Assembly: GCF_017352375.1 (NCBI RefSeq)
Contig: NZ_JAFEVR010000008.1
Location: forward strand, 124,001-188,000
DNA from: Mycolicibacterium sp. S2-37
GTDB taxonomy: Bacteria > Actinomycetota > Actinomycetes > Mycobacteriales > Mycobacteriaceae
Length of the DNA: 64,000 nt
Direction: 5' to 3'
Part shown: positions 30,762-40,378 of the stretch, in pieces
How the letters are laid out: every line of letters starts with the position of its first letter
Numbering within the stretch: the stretch's first letter is position 1
Program-made: the position numbers and the translations under genes
Notes under the pieces: model-generated
Databases searched by the model: none
Told to the model about the DNA's origin: nothing
What the model saw: the letters and a program-made list of their open reading frames with translations, nothing else

Positions 30762-32168
30762 ATTTCCCGTTCGATCTCTCTGCTCTTGATCTTGGCGTTG
30801 CTCCTGTCCGCCTGCGCAGGACCGTCGAGCCCCCCGCCGCCGTGTTTCGGCGATCAGCAGCGGACGGCCGCTGTCTCCGATACCCCGTCGCACCGACTCG
30901 ACGCTGCATCCGACATTCCCGGAGCGCTGCCCACGGCGTCGTCGTCCCCGATAGTTCTGCCGTCGACCCTGTACCTCGTTGCCGGCAGGACATACCGTCT
31001 CCAGTACTCGGCGATCATCGACGGGTTGGACGACGAAGACACCGTTCGGGTCAACCCATTACTAGGCGCATCCGGTTACCGAGATCATTGGGAATACACC
31101 CCTCCAGGCAGCGGCACTTTCCGGCTGTCGATCTCCGTCGAGACCGGAAGTGGAGCGATACGTGCGTACTCGTCGCGGCCGATGATTGTCAGGGAAGCGT
31201 CGGCGGTGAGATCGCTGCGGCATCTGACCATCGGAGACTCCATTACGCGGGCGGGTGGCTATGCAGAGCAAGCAGTGCAAACGCTGCTACACGGCCAGAC
31301 AGTGGGGACGCGCAGCTATACCGGGGTGTCGTGCAGCGAAGGCCGCGGGGGCTGGACACTGGAGAAATACTTCACCCGGATCGGTCAGCCCAGTGGAGGG
31401 GACTCTCCGTTCCTGTTTCCAGTGAACGTCGACGGCGCGAAATACCTCGGTAATACGTCCTTCTGGAAAGCCGTCACGCAAGGAAACCCGGACGCGTACG
31501 ACTACGCGGGGTTTCAGATCCTTGCGCGCGGATGGCAAATGACTGGACCGTATGACTTCGACACTGAGGGATACCCATCCGCTCCGTCGGCGGGCGATGT
31601 CGTCGTCGATCCGTCAATGGCAACTGGAAACCGATGGAGAACATACACTGGCTACGCTTGGGAGCCAATGAATCCCCAACCAGGGATCGAATTTTCCTTC
31701 TCAAAGTACATAAAGAAATACGCCGCTGCTCTTGCAGGCGGGCAACCTACGTCCATCAGTATCATGCTGGGTACGGTTGAATTCTTGTCATCGCTCAGCG
31801 AAGAATCTTGGGCGCGGTACCGAGCGCGTCTGGACGAACTCATTCAATCAATTCGAGAATGGAACAAGACTGTTCCCGTCATCCTGATTGGCGCGCCCAA
31901 TGGAGGCCCTCCAGAAGCATGGGCCGCCAAGGCAGTCACTAGCGTTGAGTTCAACCGACGGATGCTCGATCACACCCGCCGGCTGTACGAGTCCTATGAC
32001 CGCGAAGAGGCCCGGGCGAACGAGGTCTATGTCATCTCGTTCTTGGGGGTTGTGTCGGAAGAGAATATGGCCGACTACGTGCACCCGAAGATGCCGGAGG
32101 GTCACGAGCAGATGGGACCTTGGCTTGCCGGGATGCTGGAGCACCTCAGACGGGACGGGCGGATCTAA
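30762..32168 (+). CDS. SGNH-hydrolase-like lipoprotein
   Basis: About 460-468 aa. A lipoprotein signal (LLILALLLSACAG, lipobox LSAC) is followed by an immunoglobulin-like segment (residues about 60-130) and an SGNH domain: block I LTIGDSITRAGG, later GTVEFLSS and block V YVHPKMPEGH. It may add or remove acyl groups on exported polysaccharide. The earliest ordinary start is TTG 30786, which lacks a Shine-Dalgarno. An ATT at 30762 has AGAGG 5 nt upstream and supplies the SRS n-region of the signal, so I use it. The start remains uncertain. Confidence 0.72.
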   Translation: MSRSISLLLILALLLSACAGPSSPPPPCFGDQQRTAAVSDTPSHRLDAASDIPGALPTASSSPIVLPSTLYLVAGRTYRLQYSAIIDGLDDEDTVRVNPLLGASGYRDHWEYTPPGSGTFRLSISVETGSGAIRAYSSRPMIVREASAVRSLRHLTIGDSITRAGGYAEQAVQTLLHGQTVGTRSYTGVSCSEGRGGWTLEKYFTRIGQPSGGDSPFLFPVNVDGAKYLGNTSFWKAVTQGNPDAYDYAGFQILARGWQMTGPYDFDTEGYPSAPSAGDVVVDPSMATGNRWRTYTGYAWEPMNPQPGIEFSFSKYIKKYAAALAGGQPTSISIMLGTVEFLSSLSEESWARYRARLDELIQSIREWNKTVPVILIGAPNGGPPEAWAAKAVTSVEFNRRMLDHTRRLYESYDREEARANEVYVISFLGVVSEENMADYVHPKMPEGHEQMGPWLAGMLEHLRRDGRI

Positions 32169-32216
32169 GAGCGCCATGCTTCGTCGATGTACGTCGCCGG
32201 ATATTCGGACCGACGG

Positions 32217-33470
32217 CTAGCCGTCGGCCAATTTTCGCACCAATGATGCGAATTTCTCCACCGCATGCGACTGATCCAAGACGGTCTCGCGGTAGCGTCG
32301 GCCATTGGCGCCCAATTCAGCGGCGACCTCGAGGTTCGAGCCGACATCGATCACTGCGGCCAGTAGTGCGCGAGGCTCGCCCGCCCGTACCACAACTCCT
32401 GCGCAGGATTCCGCGACCTCTGACGCCGTAATCCCACCTGGATCTGTCGCCGCGACGACGGGGCGGCCCGCATCGAAGTACGAGGTCAGTTTGCTTGGTA
32501 CCGCCATTGCAGATACGCCAGGTTTCTCGTTCACCAGCAGTACGTCAGCGGCGCTGAGTGCCCTCCGGTAGTCCTCGTCGTCGAGTGTTCCCACGAACGT
32601 GAGCCGAGTTGTACCCTTCGCAAGTTCAACGAGCTTCTGACGTTCGCCCCCGTCGCCTACCAGTATGAAGTGCACCGGCGCCATTGTTTCGTCGGCGATC
32701 TTGGCCGCTTCGATCAGGTTGTCAAGACCCTGCTTCACTCCCATATTGCCTGCATGGACGGCAACCGTCACACCCGCGGGCCAACCCAACGCTTTCTTCG
32801 CCGCGGCTCGGTCCATTTGCTCGGTACTGGGCGGCAAGTGAGTCCAGTTCCGGACGACGGTCAACCTCACCGCGCTCACGCCCAACTGTTCCACTGCGTA
32901 TTCGGCGAAACGTTGGTGAATCACGACGACATGATCAGCGGCACGCAACGTGTGCGCCTCCACCCATCGCACCACGTGCGCCGCGAATCCGCTTCCTTCA
33001 CTTGTCTCTGACAAGCCCAGTGTGTAGACGTCCTGAATCCACACGATCAGGCGTGGCCGTCTGTACTTCAGGCGCGCCTTCACCACAGCCATAGCTGTGG
33101 AGAAGAGTGACGGCGACACCGCGATGACAATTTCGGGACTGTTCCATTTCGCGAATACCAGGCGTACACCAAAGCTAATTTCCGAGAGCAGTCGACGGAC
33201 GCCTCGCGGAGACCGCGGCACATAATGTAGGTGGCGCGATACCTGCACACCGTCAATGTGCTCGTTTCGCGTCCACTGGCCATAGCCTTCACGAATTCTC
33301 CACTCGGGGTAGTGCGGGTGCGCCACGTGCGCCGTGACGCTGAATCCGCGCTGACTCAGCCCGGCCACCAAGGCTCCTGTATATGGGGCTATCCCTGTGG
33401 GTTCTGGCGGGAAATTGAGGCCCAATATGGACACCTCGTGGCGGCTTGACACGTCACTGAGCGTAACCAA
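32217..33470 (-). CDS. glycosyltransferase family 4 (WbuB-like)
   Basis: About 417-aa GT-B glycosyltransferase. The N-terminal LGLNFPPEPTGIAPYTG is characteristic of WbuB/WcaI-type enzymes of O-antigen and colanic-type clusters. Later motifs: VAVHAGNMGVKQGLDNLIEA, LVGDGGERQ and VNEKPGVSAMAVPSKL, the donor-binding region. The start is unclear: TTG 33470 is nearly touching a GGAG, while start codons further in (GTG 33452 and later) fit the family N-terminus equally. It is encoded against most of the cluster. It probably acts on the cytoplasmic membrane face. Confidence 0.88.
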   Translation of the reverse strand: MVTLSDVSSRHEVSILGLNFPPEPTGIAPYTGALVAGLSQRGFSVTAHVAHPHYPEWRIREGYGQWTRNEHIDGVQVSRHLHYVPRSPRGVRRLLSEISFGVRLVFAKWNSPEIVIAVSPSLFSTAMAVVKARLKYRRPRLIVWIQDVYTLGLSETSEGSGFAAHVVRWVEAHTLRAADHVVVIHQRFAEYAVEQLGVSAVRLTVVRNWTHLPPSTEQMDRAAAKKALGWPAGVTVAVHAGNMGVKQGLDNLIEAAKIADETMAPVHFILVGDGGERQKLVELAKGTTRLTFVGTLDDEDYRRALSAADVLLVNEKPGVSAMAVPSKLTSYFDAGRPVVAATDPGGITASEVAESCAGVVVRAGEPRALLAAVIDVGSNLEVAAELGANGRRYRETVLDQSHAVEKFASLVRKLADG

Positions 33471-33684
33471 ACTCCAGCGCTCCGTCCTGCGGCATGCACT
33501 TCATCGGATGCCGGCTCGCATTGACCCCAGGTGCTTGCTCGCAGACGAACTGCAGGCGGCGTCGAACACTGCCCTCGACCAGATTTGCGAAGTCTTTCCT
33601 GTCCGGGTACCGCATCGGCACAGGTTTGCGCCAACCGCCGGCTTCCCGAGGCAGCGGCGGAGCCGCGCTACCACTAGCATGCGT

Positions 33685-33711
33685 GGGGAAGGGTGGGCTG
33701 GGAGGGGTGGG
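33685..33711 (+). promoter_or_regulatory. G-quadruplex-like G-run tract over a ribosome binding site
   Basis: Six runs of three or four G (33685-88, 33691-93, 33695-97, 33700-702, 33704-707, 33709-711) with loops of one or two bases. The Shine-Dalgarno GGGAGGGG for the FkbM gene is inside the tract. An RNA quadruplex here could limit translation of that gene. Confidence 0.55.
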
Positions 33712-33713
33712 CG

Positions 33714-34442
33714 TTGAAGTCGTTGCCGGACGTACGTAAAGCCCTGACGCTCGTCGCACGTCCGTCCTTTCTCAATGCACTGGTTCGACACCGGGTGGCC
33801 GCGGCATCCGAACACATGGACGCGATCCGGCTGTGTTCGGCGAACACTCTGATCGACATCGGGGCCAATAAGGGCCAGTTCAGCCTTGCCTTCCGGTCCC
33901 TTCGTCCCGATGCACGCATTATCGCTTTCGAGCCCCTCAAAGACGCTGCTGACGTTTATGAACGGTTGTTTGCGGCAGACGGGTCGGCGGAACTCTTGCG
34001 TGTCGCGCTCGGAAAAAGCGAAGACACGGCACGGTTCCATGTCGCCGACCGAGCAGACAGCTCCTCGCTGTTGAAGCCGGGTCTGAACCAGGCCCGTGCG
34101 TTCGGAGTCCGTCCGGCACAAGAGATCGATGTACCAGTCAAGCGGCTCGACCAGTGCATTGATCCCGAAGCCCTGAAGCAGCCGATCTTCATGAAGGTTG
34201 ATGTCCAAGGTGGAGAGTTGGATGTCTTCCTTGGCAGCGAATCGCTCGCGAACGCCCAATATGTCTATGTCGAGCTCAGTTTCATCGAACTTTACGAAGG
34301 GCAACCCCTATTTCGCGAGGTCAGCGAACATCTCATCGGCCGAGGTTACAAGGTGGCGGGCTTCTACAATCAGGTGTCAACGCCAGAATTCGGACCGACA
34401 CAGGTTGACGTGCTCTTCGAACGCGCGGAATCGCTAGATTGA
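33714..34442 (+). CDS. FkbM family methyltransferase
   Basis: 242-aa FkbM-type methyltransferase. SAM-binding motif LIDIGANKGQFSLAFRSL, the acidic IIAFEPLKDA and the diagnostic FMKVDVQGGELDVFLG are clear. Start TTG 33714 has GGGAGGGG 6 nt upstream inside a G-run tract; an in-frame ATG at 33693 would sit within that tract. FkbM enzymes O-methylate sugars, including sugars of mycobacterial glycolipids, so O-methylation of a cluster sugar is likely. Confidence 0.88.
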   Translation: MKSLPDVRKALTLVARPSFLNALVRHRVAAASEHMDAIRLCSANTLIDIGANKGQFSLAFRSLRPDARIIAFEPLKDAADVYERLFAADGSAELLRVALGKSEDTARFHVADRADSSSLLKPGLNQARAFGVRPAQEIDVPVKRLDQCIDPEALKQPIFMKVDVQGGELDVFLGSESLANAQYVYVELSFIELYEGQPLFREVSEHLIGRGYKVAGFYNQVSTPEFGPTQVDVLFERAESLD

Positions 34443-34468
34443 TGACAACCGGCACGATCGGATGGTGA

Positions 34469-35410
34469 ATGTTGGCAACAATTCGTGAGCACACCGGCGA
34501 TTTTGCGCCTGTAGTCGTTTTCGCCTACAACCGTCCCGATAAATTGGGTGCGATGCTGGCGAGCTTGCGAGCGTGCGATGGGTTTGCGGAAAGTCCGGTC
34601 ACAGTTTTCGTCGACGGCCCGAAGAATGACTTGGACGAGCCAGGCGTGCAACAGGTACGGGAACTCGCGAAGCGCTTCCTAGCGCCCAACGTGAAGTGGC
34701 AGTTCCGCGAACAGAATGAAGGACTGCGGAACTCGATTTTCTCTGGCGTCACTGATGTGGTCACGAATCACGGAAAGGTCATCGTATTAGAAGACGACCT
34801 CGTGCTGTCATCGAGTGCACTCACTTACTTCAATACCTTCCTGCGCCATTATGAACACGCGGAACAGATTTGGAGTGTGGCAGGTTATATGTACGATGTC
34901 CCATCCCTCCGATCTTCCACCTCTGCCATCGCTTTGCCTTTTGCGCATCCCTGGGGGTGGGCGACGTGGTCACGCGCGTGGACTCGATTCGACCTCGACA
35001 ACCAACCATCGATGCAGGAACTGCGCGCGCGGTCATTTCGATCGGCATTCGACATGGACGGGTTGTATCCGTTTACAGATCAGCTGAAGAACTCGATACA
35101 GGGGCGAGTCAACAGTTGGTTCATTCACTGGTACTTCACCATATTCCAACATCGAGGCATGAGCATCTTCCCTCCACGTCGCATAGTCGACAACTTCGGG
35201 TTCAGTGACGGATCCCATGGTGGAGCGCTGAACCCTCATGAGCGGCTCGTCACCCGACCGCGTCCATTGGAGACGATTCCACAGCCTTGTGATCCCGCGG
35301 AGGTCAGTTACGCCAGTCTCGATGCCATGAGAAGTTGCCGTGAGCTGCGTGTGCAACGCTTCATCGCTCGGGCCGGTTCGGCGAAGCGAAAAGTCAAGGC
35401 CGCGATATGA
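34469..35410 (+). CDS. glycosyltransferase, GT2/GNT-I-like
   Basis: 313-aa GT-A fold glycosyltransferase. N-terminal VVVFAYNRPDKLGAMLASLR is the nucleotide-sugar motif, VIVLEDDLVLS carries the DxD-type metal site (residues about 107-110), and FAHPWGWATWSRAW is typical of this group in capsule clusters. There are no membrane helices, so it acts at the inner membrane face. The stop overlaps the following acetyltransferase start (ATGA), indicating coupled translation. Donor and acceptor cannot be read from sequence. Confidence 0.85.
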   Translation: MLATIREHTGDFAPVVVFAYNRPDKLGAMLASLRACDGFAESPVTVFVDGPKNDLDEPGVQQVRELAKRFLAPNVKWQFREQNEGLRNSIFSGVTDVVTNHGKVIVLEDDLVLSSSALTYFNTFLRHYEHAEQIWSVAGYMYDVPSLRSSTSAIALPFAHPWGWATWSRAWTRFDLDNQPSMQELRARSFRSAFDMDGLYPFTDQLKNSIQGRVNSWFIHWYFTIFQHRGMSIFPPRRIVDNFGFSDGSHGGALNPHERLVTRPRPLETIPQPCDPAEVSYASLDAMRSCRELRVQRFIARAGSAKRKVKAAI

Positions 35411-35937
35411 CGCAGTCGCCGGATCATCAACCGGGACCCTTTCGTTCGCACCCGTGGCCGCTAGATCGGTTACGGGACGTCGTTCGTCTTGGGCGTCTTC
35501 GCCGGGTGAAGTTCAAAGCTCCAGAACGGTTCCTGTACGGCGAACCGATCAGTTTCGCGAGAGACGCCGACATCCGATCGCCACACTTCGTGGAGTTCGG
35601 CCACCACGTGTCGGTGGGTAAGAACTTCACGTGTGAAGTCGATCTGCGCGTGGGCAATTTCGTCTTGATCTCGAGCAATGTTTCCATTATCGGCCGCGAT
35701 CACCCATTCGACGATCCAACGCGAACTGTCTACGAAGCAGCGAGGACGGACGATTCGATCGTAGAGATCGGCAGCGATGTGCTGATTGGTTTTGGATCCA
35801 TACTCGTCGGTTCAGCCAAGATCGGGGATGGATGCATCGTTGGAGCGGGTTCGGTCGTCGTCGGCGATCTACCGCCCTACACGGTCTGTGCGGGAGTTCC
35901 GGCCAGGCCGATCAAACCCCGATATCCCACTGCATAG
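35407..35937 (+). CDS. hexapeptide-repeat acetyltransferase
   Basis: 176-aa left-handed beta-helix acyltransferase of the WcaF/NodL type. Imperfect hexapeptide repeats run from VEFGHHVSVGKNFTCEV to IGDGCIVGAGSVVVGD. The catalytic His is probably that of IIGRDHPF, and the C-terminal VCAGVPARPIKPR is diagnostic. It likely O-acetylates a sugar of the cluster product using acetyl-CoA. ATG 35407 overlaps the previous gene by four bases. Confidence 0.9.
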   Translation: MTQSPDHQPGPFRSHPWPLDRLRDVVRLGRLRRVKFKAPERFLYGEPISFARDADIRSPHFVEFGHHVSVGKNFTCEVDLRVGNFVLISSNVSIIGRDHPFDDPTRTVYEAARTDDSIVEIGSDVLIGFGSILVGSAKIGDGCIVGAGSVVVGDLPPYTVCAGVPARPIKPRYPTA

Positions 35938-35946
35938 CATCAGCAC

Positions 35947-37293
35947 TCACGAGGCCTCGCTACCTGCGCGACCTCGATGGGCCACGTCTGAGCGAGCGAC
36001 GGCCGAGTGTTCGCGCCTTCGCCTCACTTCGGCAGCCGAGATGGAGGCCCAGGCAACGATGAATGGCAACCAATGCTCACGCTGCTCGAAGAAGGCCCCC
36101 GTCAGAGCGAGCACCATGACGGCTACCAGAACGCAAGCCTCACCGCCGTACTGTTGGCGGATCATTGAGCGGACCGCCACGATGACCACGACGGCTACGA
36201 CAAGCGCAAAGGCCGCGGCCAGGAAGATGCCGCCTTGGTACCAGGCTCTCAGCACAAGATTGTGGGTGACGGTAATGCCATTGAAAGTCCCGCTCCACTC
36301 AGCGCCGAGGCCATTTCCCGAAAGCGGCTCTTGGATGATCCTCTCCCACGCAAACTCGTAAGTCCGTATGCGGATCTCCCATGAGCTGTCCGACTGTGTC
36401 TGGCCGGTGACCTGTTCGTACCGCTCGATCAGGGACGGCAGATAGCCGAAGACTCCGGTGACAGCGCCGGCCAGCCAGATTGCCAATAGAAGGCCCAGCC
36501 CTCTCAGCGCGATGCGGCCCATCTGCTCCCTCTTGCTGATGATCAGCACGACAGCGCCCAGCACTACCGCCATCACCGCACTCAAACTGCCCGAAGCGAT
36601 GAGCCCGAGCAGGTTCAACGCCAGCGCGGCGAACACGAGGAAGCGGTGTCGGCCCGCGACAGTCAAGAAGTGAAGGGCGAGCAGTATCGCTACACATGAC
36701 ATGAGGCCCAGAGTGTTGGGGTGATCGGCCAAACCGAGGGCACGGCCCTGGACGGCTCCAGTCCCAAAGAATGATTGACCCAACAACTGCAGCACCGCTG
36801 TAGCCGCCGACAGAGACTGTCCGACGAGGAACGCGACGCTCACCCTAGGAACAAATTGCGCGTCTGCCAATCCATTAGCCGTCATCGTAAAATTGCCGAA
36901 GCCGACAAGAACGAGCAATTGCCCACCAACGAAGAGATTATCTTCAACAGTGCCGCCTCCGTTGGTTGCGGTCACCACCGCGACAAGAGACGCATAGCCA
37001 ACGAAGACCCAGATGGCGGGATAGAGCGGACGGGCCGCTCGATTGCAGATGACGGGCATGACCAAAGAAATGACGATCGCTGCGAACCATATTGCCCGCG
37101 GTTCCGGCGGTAGCACCCTGTTGATCGGAAGAACCAGAGCGATACTGCACCACAGCACAGTGACAAACGACCATGTCGTGCGGCTCGACTCCGATGACAG
37201 AGGCAGTACCGCCGCCGCTGCATGGCGACCCGACCCAGATGCGCTGCTCAACGCTGCTCTGCGATCGGCCTCTCCAATGCCACGTCTGGTCAT
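35947..37293 (-). CDS. O-antigen ligase/polymerase (Wzy-like) membrane protein
   Basis: About 448 aa with roughly eleven hydrophobic segments (for example WSFVTVLWCSIALVLPI and FLVFAALALNLLGLIA) and a periplasmic loop containing GRALGLADHPNTLGL, the usual Wzy_C/O-antigen-ligase signature. A second loop has SDSSWEIRIRTYEFAWERI. ATG 37293 (MTRRGIGEADRR) is preferred, because the open frame back to 37350 adds Arg-rich, family-unlike residues. It should polymerise or ligate repeat units after flipping. It is convergent with the acetyltransferase gene (9-nt gap). Confidence 0.85.
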   Translation of the reverse strand: MTRRGIGEADRRAALSSASGSGRHAAAAVLPLSSESSRTTWSFVTVLWCSIALVLPINRVLPPEPRAIWFAAIVISLVMPVICNRAARPLYPAIWVFVGYASLVAVVTATNGGGTVEDNLFVGGQLLVLVGFGNFTMTANGLADAQFVPRVSVAFLVGQSLSAATAVLQLLGQSFFGTGAVQGRALGLADHPNTLGLMSCVAILLALHFLTVAGRHRFLVFAALALNLLGLIASGSLSAVMAVVLGAVVLIISKREQMGRIALRGLGLLLAIWLAGAVTGVFGYLPSLIERYEQVTGQTQSDSSWEIRIRTYEFAWERIIQEPLSGNGLGAEWSGTFNGITVTHNLVLRAWYQGGIFLAAAFALVVAVVVIVAVRSMIRQQYGGEACVLVAVMVLALTGAFFEQREHWLPFIVAWASISAAEVRRRREHSAVARSDVAHRGRAGSEAS

Positions 37294-37913
37294 TCTGCCC
37301 AGCGCGGTGCACCAGGGGGTTCGTCGCGGGCTGCGCGACGGCCCGGCCACGTCGACGACGCGCTACAGGTGTCGGACCCGATGATCGGGATCCCATTCAT
37401 CGCCGAGTCGCTTCTGCCCACGCCTTGACCGGCCACCATCCAGAGACCCCCTACTGTGCACAGAGCGGCTCCACCGGTCGACGGCACAAGCTCGTTGCTA
37501 CTCGTTTGATGATAAGGCCGCGGCGGCGGACCGGCACCATCGACCGCGAGCACAAGAGTCGCGCGTTCACTCCACAGCCTTTCAACCGCCGACACGATGC
37601 GAGGTTCACCCCCATTTCGCTAGGCCGACGATCCGCACTGCCAACGCCTGGGTTGGCGATAGCCGCTCAACCGCCGCATGGCGCGGGTGACGGCCAGCCG
37701 GCGAATACTGGCTGGCGTCAATCCGCGTATTATTCGGCGCGCGCGCTCAATGGGTCGCTCTCGCAAGCGAGCGTCGGGGAACATCTCCCGCCGTGCCGCA
37801 ACGCAGCGCAGGCTGTGAAGTGGGTATCCGCGCTGGTATGAGGTTCGATTGATACCTACGCCTGATCGAGATCGGCGCGCTCAGGTTCGGGTTCGCCGAG
37901 GAGCATCCCGTCT
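37294..37913. promoter_or_regulatory. gene-free interval between Wzy-like and Wzx-like genes
   Basis: About 620 nt between divergent genes. Several overlapping frames on both strands exist, but none shows a ribosome binding site with a protein of recognisable character. Short inverted repeats occur, for example GCCAGCC with GGCTGGC around 37693. It presumably carries both promoters; it may also hold decayed sequence. Confidence 0.4.
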
Positions 37914-39221
37914 ATGTTGAGTCGGTTGCGCATACGGGTCGTTGCTCGCCGCTCGCAATTGAGATCCGTGGCAGCCCGGGTTTTCGGGTTCAGTTTGTCG
38001 GTGCTCGTTCTAGCAGCGGCATCGTTGGCTGCGATTCCGGCGATGATTGCGGCGAGTGGGGAAGCCGCATGGGGTGCGATCGCGCTCGGGCAGGTAATCG
38101 GGACCGTGGCCGGGGTCGGCGTCAGCTACGGATGGGGTTGGCTGGGGCCCGCGAGAATCGCGCGAAGCTCGCCGACGACAAGACGGTCCGAATACCTCGA
38201 GTCGATTTTCACGCGAGCCGTGCTAGTCGTCCCCATCTCCGTGACGGCGGCGCTTGCGGCGATTGTGCTCGCGTCGAGTTTTCCGCTGTATGCCGCCGCT
38301 GGGGCGGTTTACAGCGCGAGCATGGGCCTGAGCGCGAGTTGGTACTTCGTGGGCGTTTCCCGACCCTTCGCGATGTTCTCGTTGGACACGCTGCCACGGG
38401 CGTTGGGGACGGCAGGCGGAGTGGCTCTGATGTACTCAGGTTCCAGCGCGATCGCCGGTCCCATCGGGATGTTCTGCGGAATGATCCTAGGGCTCGCGCT
38501 TTCAACGATATGGATCCTTCGGGAAGCCACGGCGGCGGGCGCCGCGCGCCACGAACGCCGTCCACTGCGGACAATCTTGAGCCTCAATAGGCACGGCATA
38601 GCGTCAGCTATGGGGTCGGCCGCCTACTACGCTGCACCACTCGCCATCGTCTCGCTGGTTGCCCCCGTTGTGCAGCCGACATTCGCTCTGGCGGACCGCG
38701 TCAAACAGCAACTCTTCGTCGCGACAACCCCGTTCGTGACTGTCCTCCAGGGCTGGGTCCCGCGCGGGTCCGACAGCTCTCGACTGCGGCGCTCAAAACT
38801 TGCGCTCAGCTTCGCCGCCGCATTCGCGGTACTGCTCGGTCTTGCGGCAACAGCATTCACCCCAATGCTCATCAACTGGCTGGGTAATGACCAAATCCGC
38901 GTTTCGTTTCCCATAGCGTTGCTTGTATCGGCATGTGTATCGGTCAGCTTCTTCCAATCCGTCCTGGAACGGGCCGCATTGGCCACCTTCGACAAATTGC
39001 GGATCGCCGCCCGGGCGGTTACCGCCGGCTCCCTCGTGGGGCTCCCGCTCGTTGCCGTGGGAGCTCTTCAATTCGGCACCGTAGGCGCGCTGGGCGGAGT
39101 CATAACCGGCCTCCTGACTTGCGTCACGATTGAATTCATCTGTTATTGCCTAGTGATTCGAGATGCGCGACTCGGAAGGCCAGACAATACCGGTCCGGAC
39201 GGATCCCAGCCGACGGCCTGA
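37914..39221 (+). CDS. polysaccharide flippase (Wzx/MATE-like)
   Basis: 435-aa integral membrane protein with about twelve hydrophobic segments (for example FSLSVLVLAAASLAAIPAMI and LVGLPLVAVGALQFGTVG), arranged like Wzx/RfbX flippases of the MOP superfamily. LADRVKQQLFVATTPFV resembles the conserved segment of that group. GAGGAG lies about 10 nt before the ATG. With the Wzy-like gene and the BY-kinase it completes a Wzx/Wzy-type export route. Confidence 0.85.
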   Translation: MLSRLRIRVVARRSQLRSVAARVFGFSLSVLVLAAASLAAIPAMIAASGEAAWGAIALGQVIGTVAGVGVSYGWGWLGPARIARSSPTTRRSEYLESIFTRAVLVVPISVTAALAAIVLASSFPLYAAAGAVYSASMGLSASWYFVGVSRPFAMFSLDTLPRALGTAGGVALMYSGSSAIAGPIGMFCGMILGLALSTIWILREATAAGAARHERRPLRTILSLNRHGIASAMGSAAYYAAPLAIVSLVAPVVQPTFALADRVKQQLFVATTPFVTVLQGWVPRGSDSSRLRRSKLALSFAAAFAVLLGLAATAFTPMLINWLGNDQIRVSFPIALLVSACVSVSFFQSVLERAALATFDKLRIAARAVTAGSLVGLPLVAVGALQFGTVGALGGVITGLLTCVTIEFICYCLVIRDARLGRPDNTGPDGSQPTA

Positions 39222-39528
39222 TCGCCGGAGTCGGTGTCTGACCGATGCCGTCGGACGACCTTTTCACGAGCGAAGAATCAGTTGGATACGGCTCGTCGTC
39301 GTCGACTTGACGCCGGTTGAGGAGATCGAGTCTGTTGGCCGACTGCTGCGCTGACGATCAGCAACCTGGCGTGCGGTGGCGAGACAGCATGTACATGAGG
39401 CGTCCTAGGAGTGACTGTCCTGAATTCGCAACCACGGGTAGGGCTCGCCGCCCCTTGGCACCGTCGGTGATCAATAGCCTTCCCGCTTTGACAACGACGC
39501 ATGGATTCTCCGCCTGTAGAGTCGTGTC
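39222..39528. promoter_or_regulatory. intergenic region, no gene seen
   Basis: 307 nt between the flippase and a methyltransferase gene. Small frames here lack family features and overlap on opposite strands. No strong hairpin or palindrome was noticed. It probably carries the promoter of the methyltransferase gene. Confidence 0.35.
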
Positions 39529-40248
39529 GTGGCATGGGAACAGCGGATTTTGGCTGAAGGTGGCGCCGGTGACCGGCTCAACCACTGGTTGGCCAAGCGT
39601 CCAGCGCTACGTTCTTCCATTCGGTCCGGTATGCAAGTCGCCAACGCACCATTCGCCAAGGCGCGGATGAAGAGAGAGATAGAACGCGCCGCGAAGCCGT
39701 ACCGCCTTGAAATCGGCGGCCACAAGCCCCGCGATGGATGGCTCGTGACCAATGTCAATGCGACCACACGTCTGCATCTCGACGCGACGAAGCGCTGGCC
39801 ATTCGATGACCACTCGGTGGAGTACATCTTCTCGGACAACGTTATAGAGCACCTCACTTTGCAGGCCGGACGAAAGATGCTCGAAGAAGCCCATCGGTGC
39901 ATGCAGACCGGCGGAACGATCAGGATAGTCACTCCCGACCTGAGAGCACATATCGACATGTATCTCGGCGGAGGCAGCGCGCTGGATACCGCGGTGTCGA
40001 ATCACTACAAAGCGATCGGGCTGGATGTCGAGCATCCAATTGACCTCGTCCGCATACCAATCGCGTCTTTCGGTCACCATGAGGGGTACTTGTACGACTT
40101 CGAAACACTGCGAGCGGAGTTGCACAGGGCTGGGTTTGGTCATGTGAACAGGTGTGAACTCGGCAAGAGCGCTCACTCCGCACTCGCTGGAATCGACGTT
40201 CGGGAGACTGCAGCCGAAGCTCAGCTTGCGGTAGAAGCCACTGCGTGA
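39529..40248 (+). CDS. predicted SAM-dependent methyltransferase of sugar clusters
   Basis: 239-aa protein, start GTG 39529. It has the divergent SAM motif YRLEIGGHKPRDGWLVTNV, then LHLDATKRWPFDDHSVEYIF and SDNVIEHLTL and a GGTIRIVTPDLR strand, a pattern I associate with predicted methyltransferases in EPS clusters. The usual G-x-G-x-G is reduced to GGHKPR, so cofactor use is inferred. The C-terminal GHHEGYLYDFETLRAELHRA is also typical. Single gene between two longer gaps. Confidence 0.75.
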   Translation: MAWEQRILAEGGAGDRLNHWLAKRPALRSSIRSGMQVANAPFAKARMKREIERAAKPYRLEIGGHKPRDGWLVTNVNATTRLHLDATKRWPFDDHSVEYIFSDNVIEHLTLQAGRKMLEEAHRCMQTGGTIRIVTPDLRAHIDMYLGGGSALDTAVSNHYKAIGLDVEHPIDLVRIPIASFGHHEGYLYDFETLRAELHRAGFGHVNRCELGKSAHSALAGIDVRETAAEAQLAVEATA

Positions 40249-40378
40249 TCGACCACAGGTTGATCGCGCTCGGCAACAGCTGCAGGCTGAGTAGGCGGAC
40301 TTCCTGATCGAACACCATCAGATGTAGTGCACCGAGCATCGGTTCCCGGGTAGCAGCCTTATCCCGCAGCGCCTGTCG

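Noticed and set aside
37173..37841. Plus-strand frame across the gap before the flippase gene
   Set aside because: It overlaps the start of the Wzy-like gene on the other strand, is Arg/Pro/His-rich, and has no ribosome binding site or motif.
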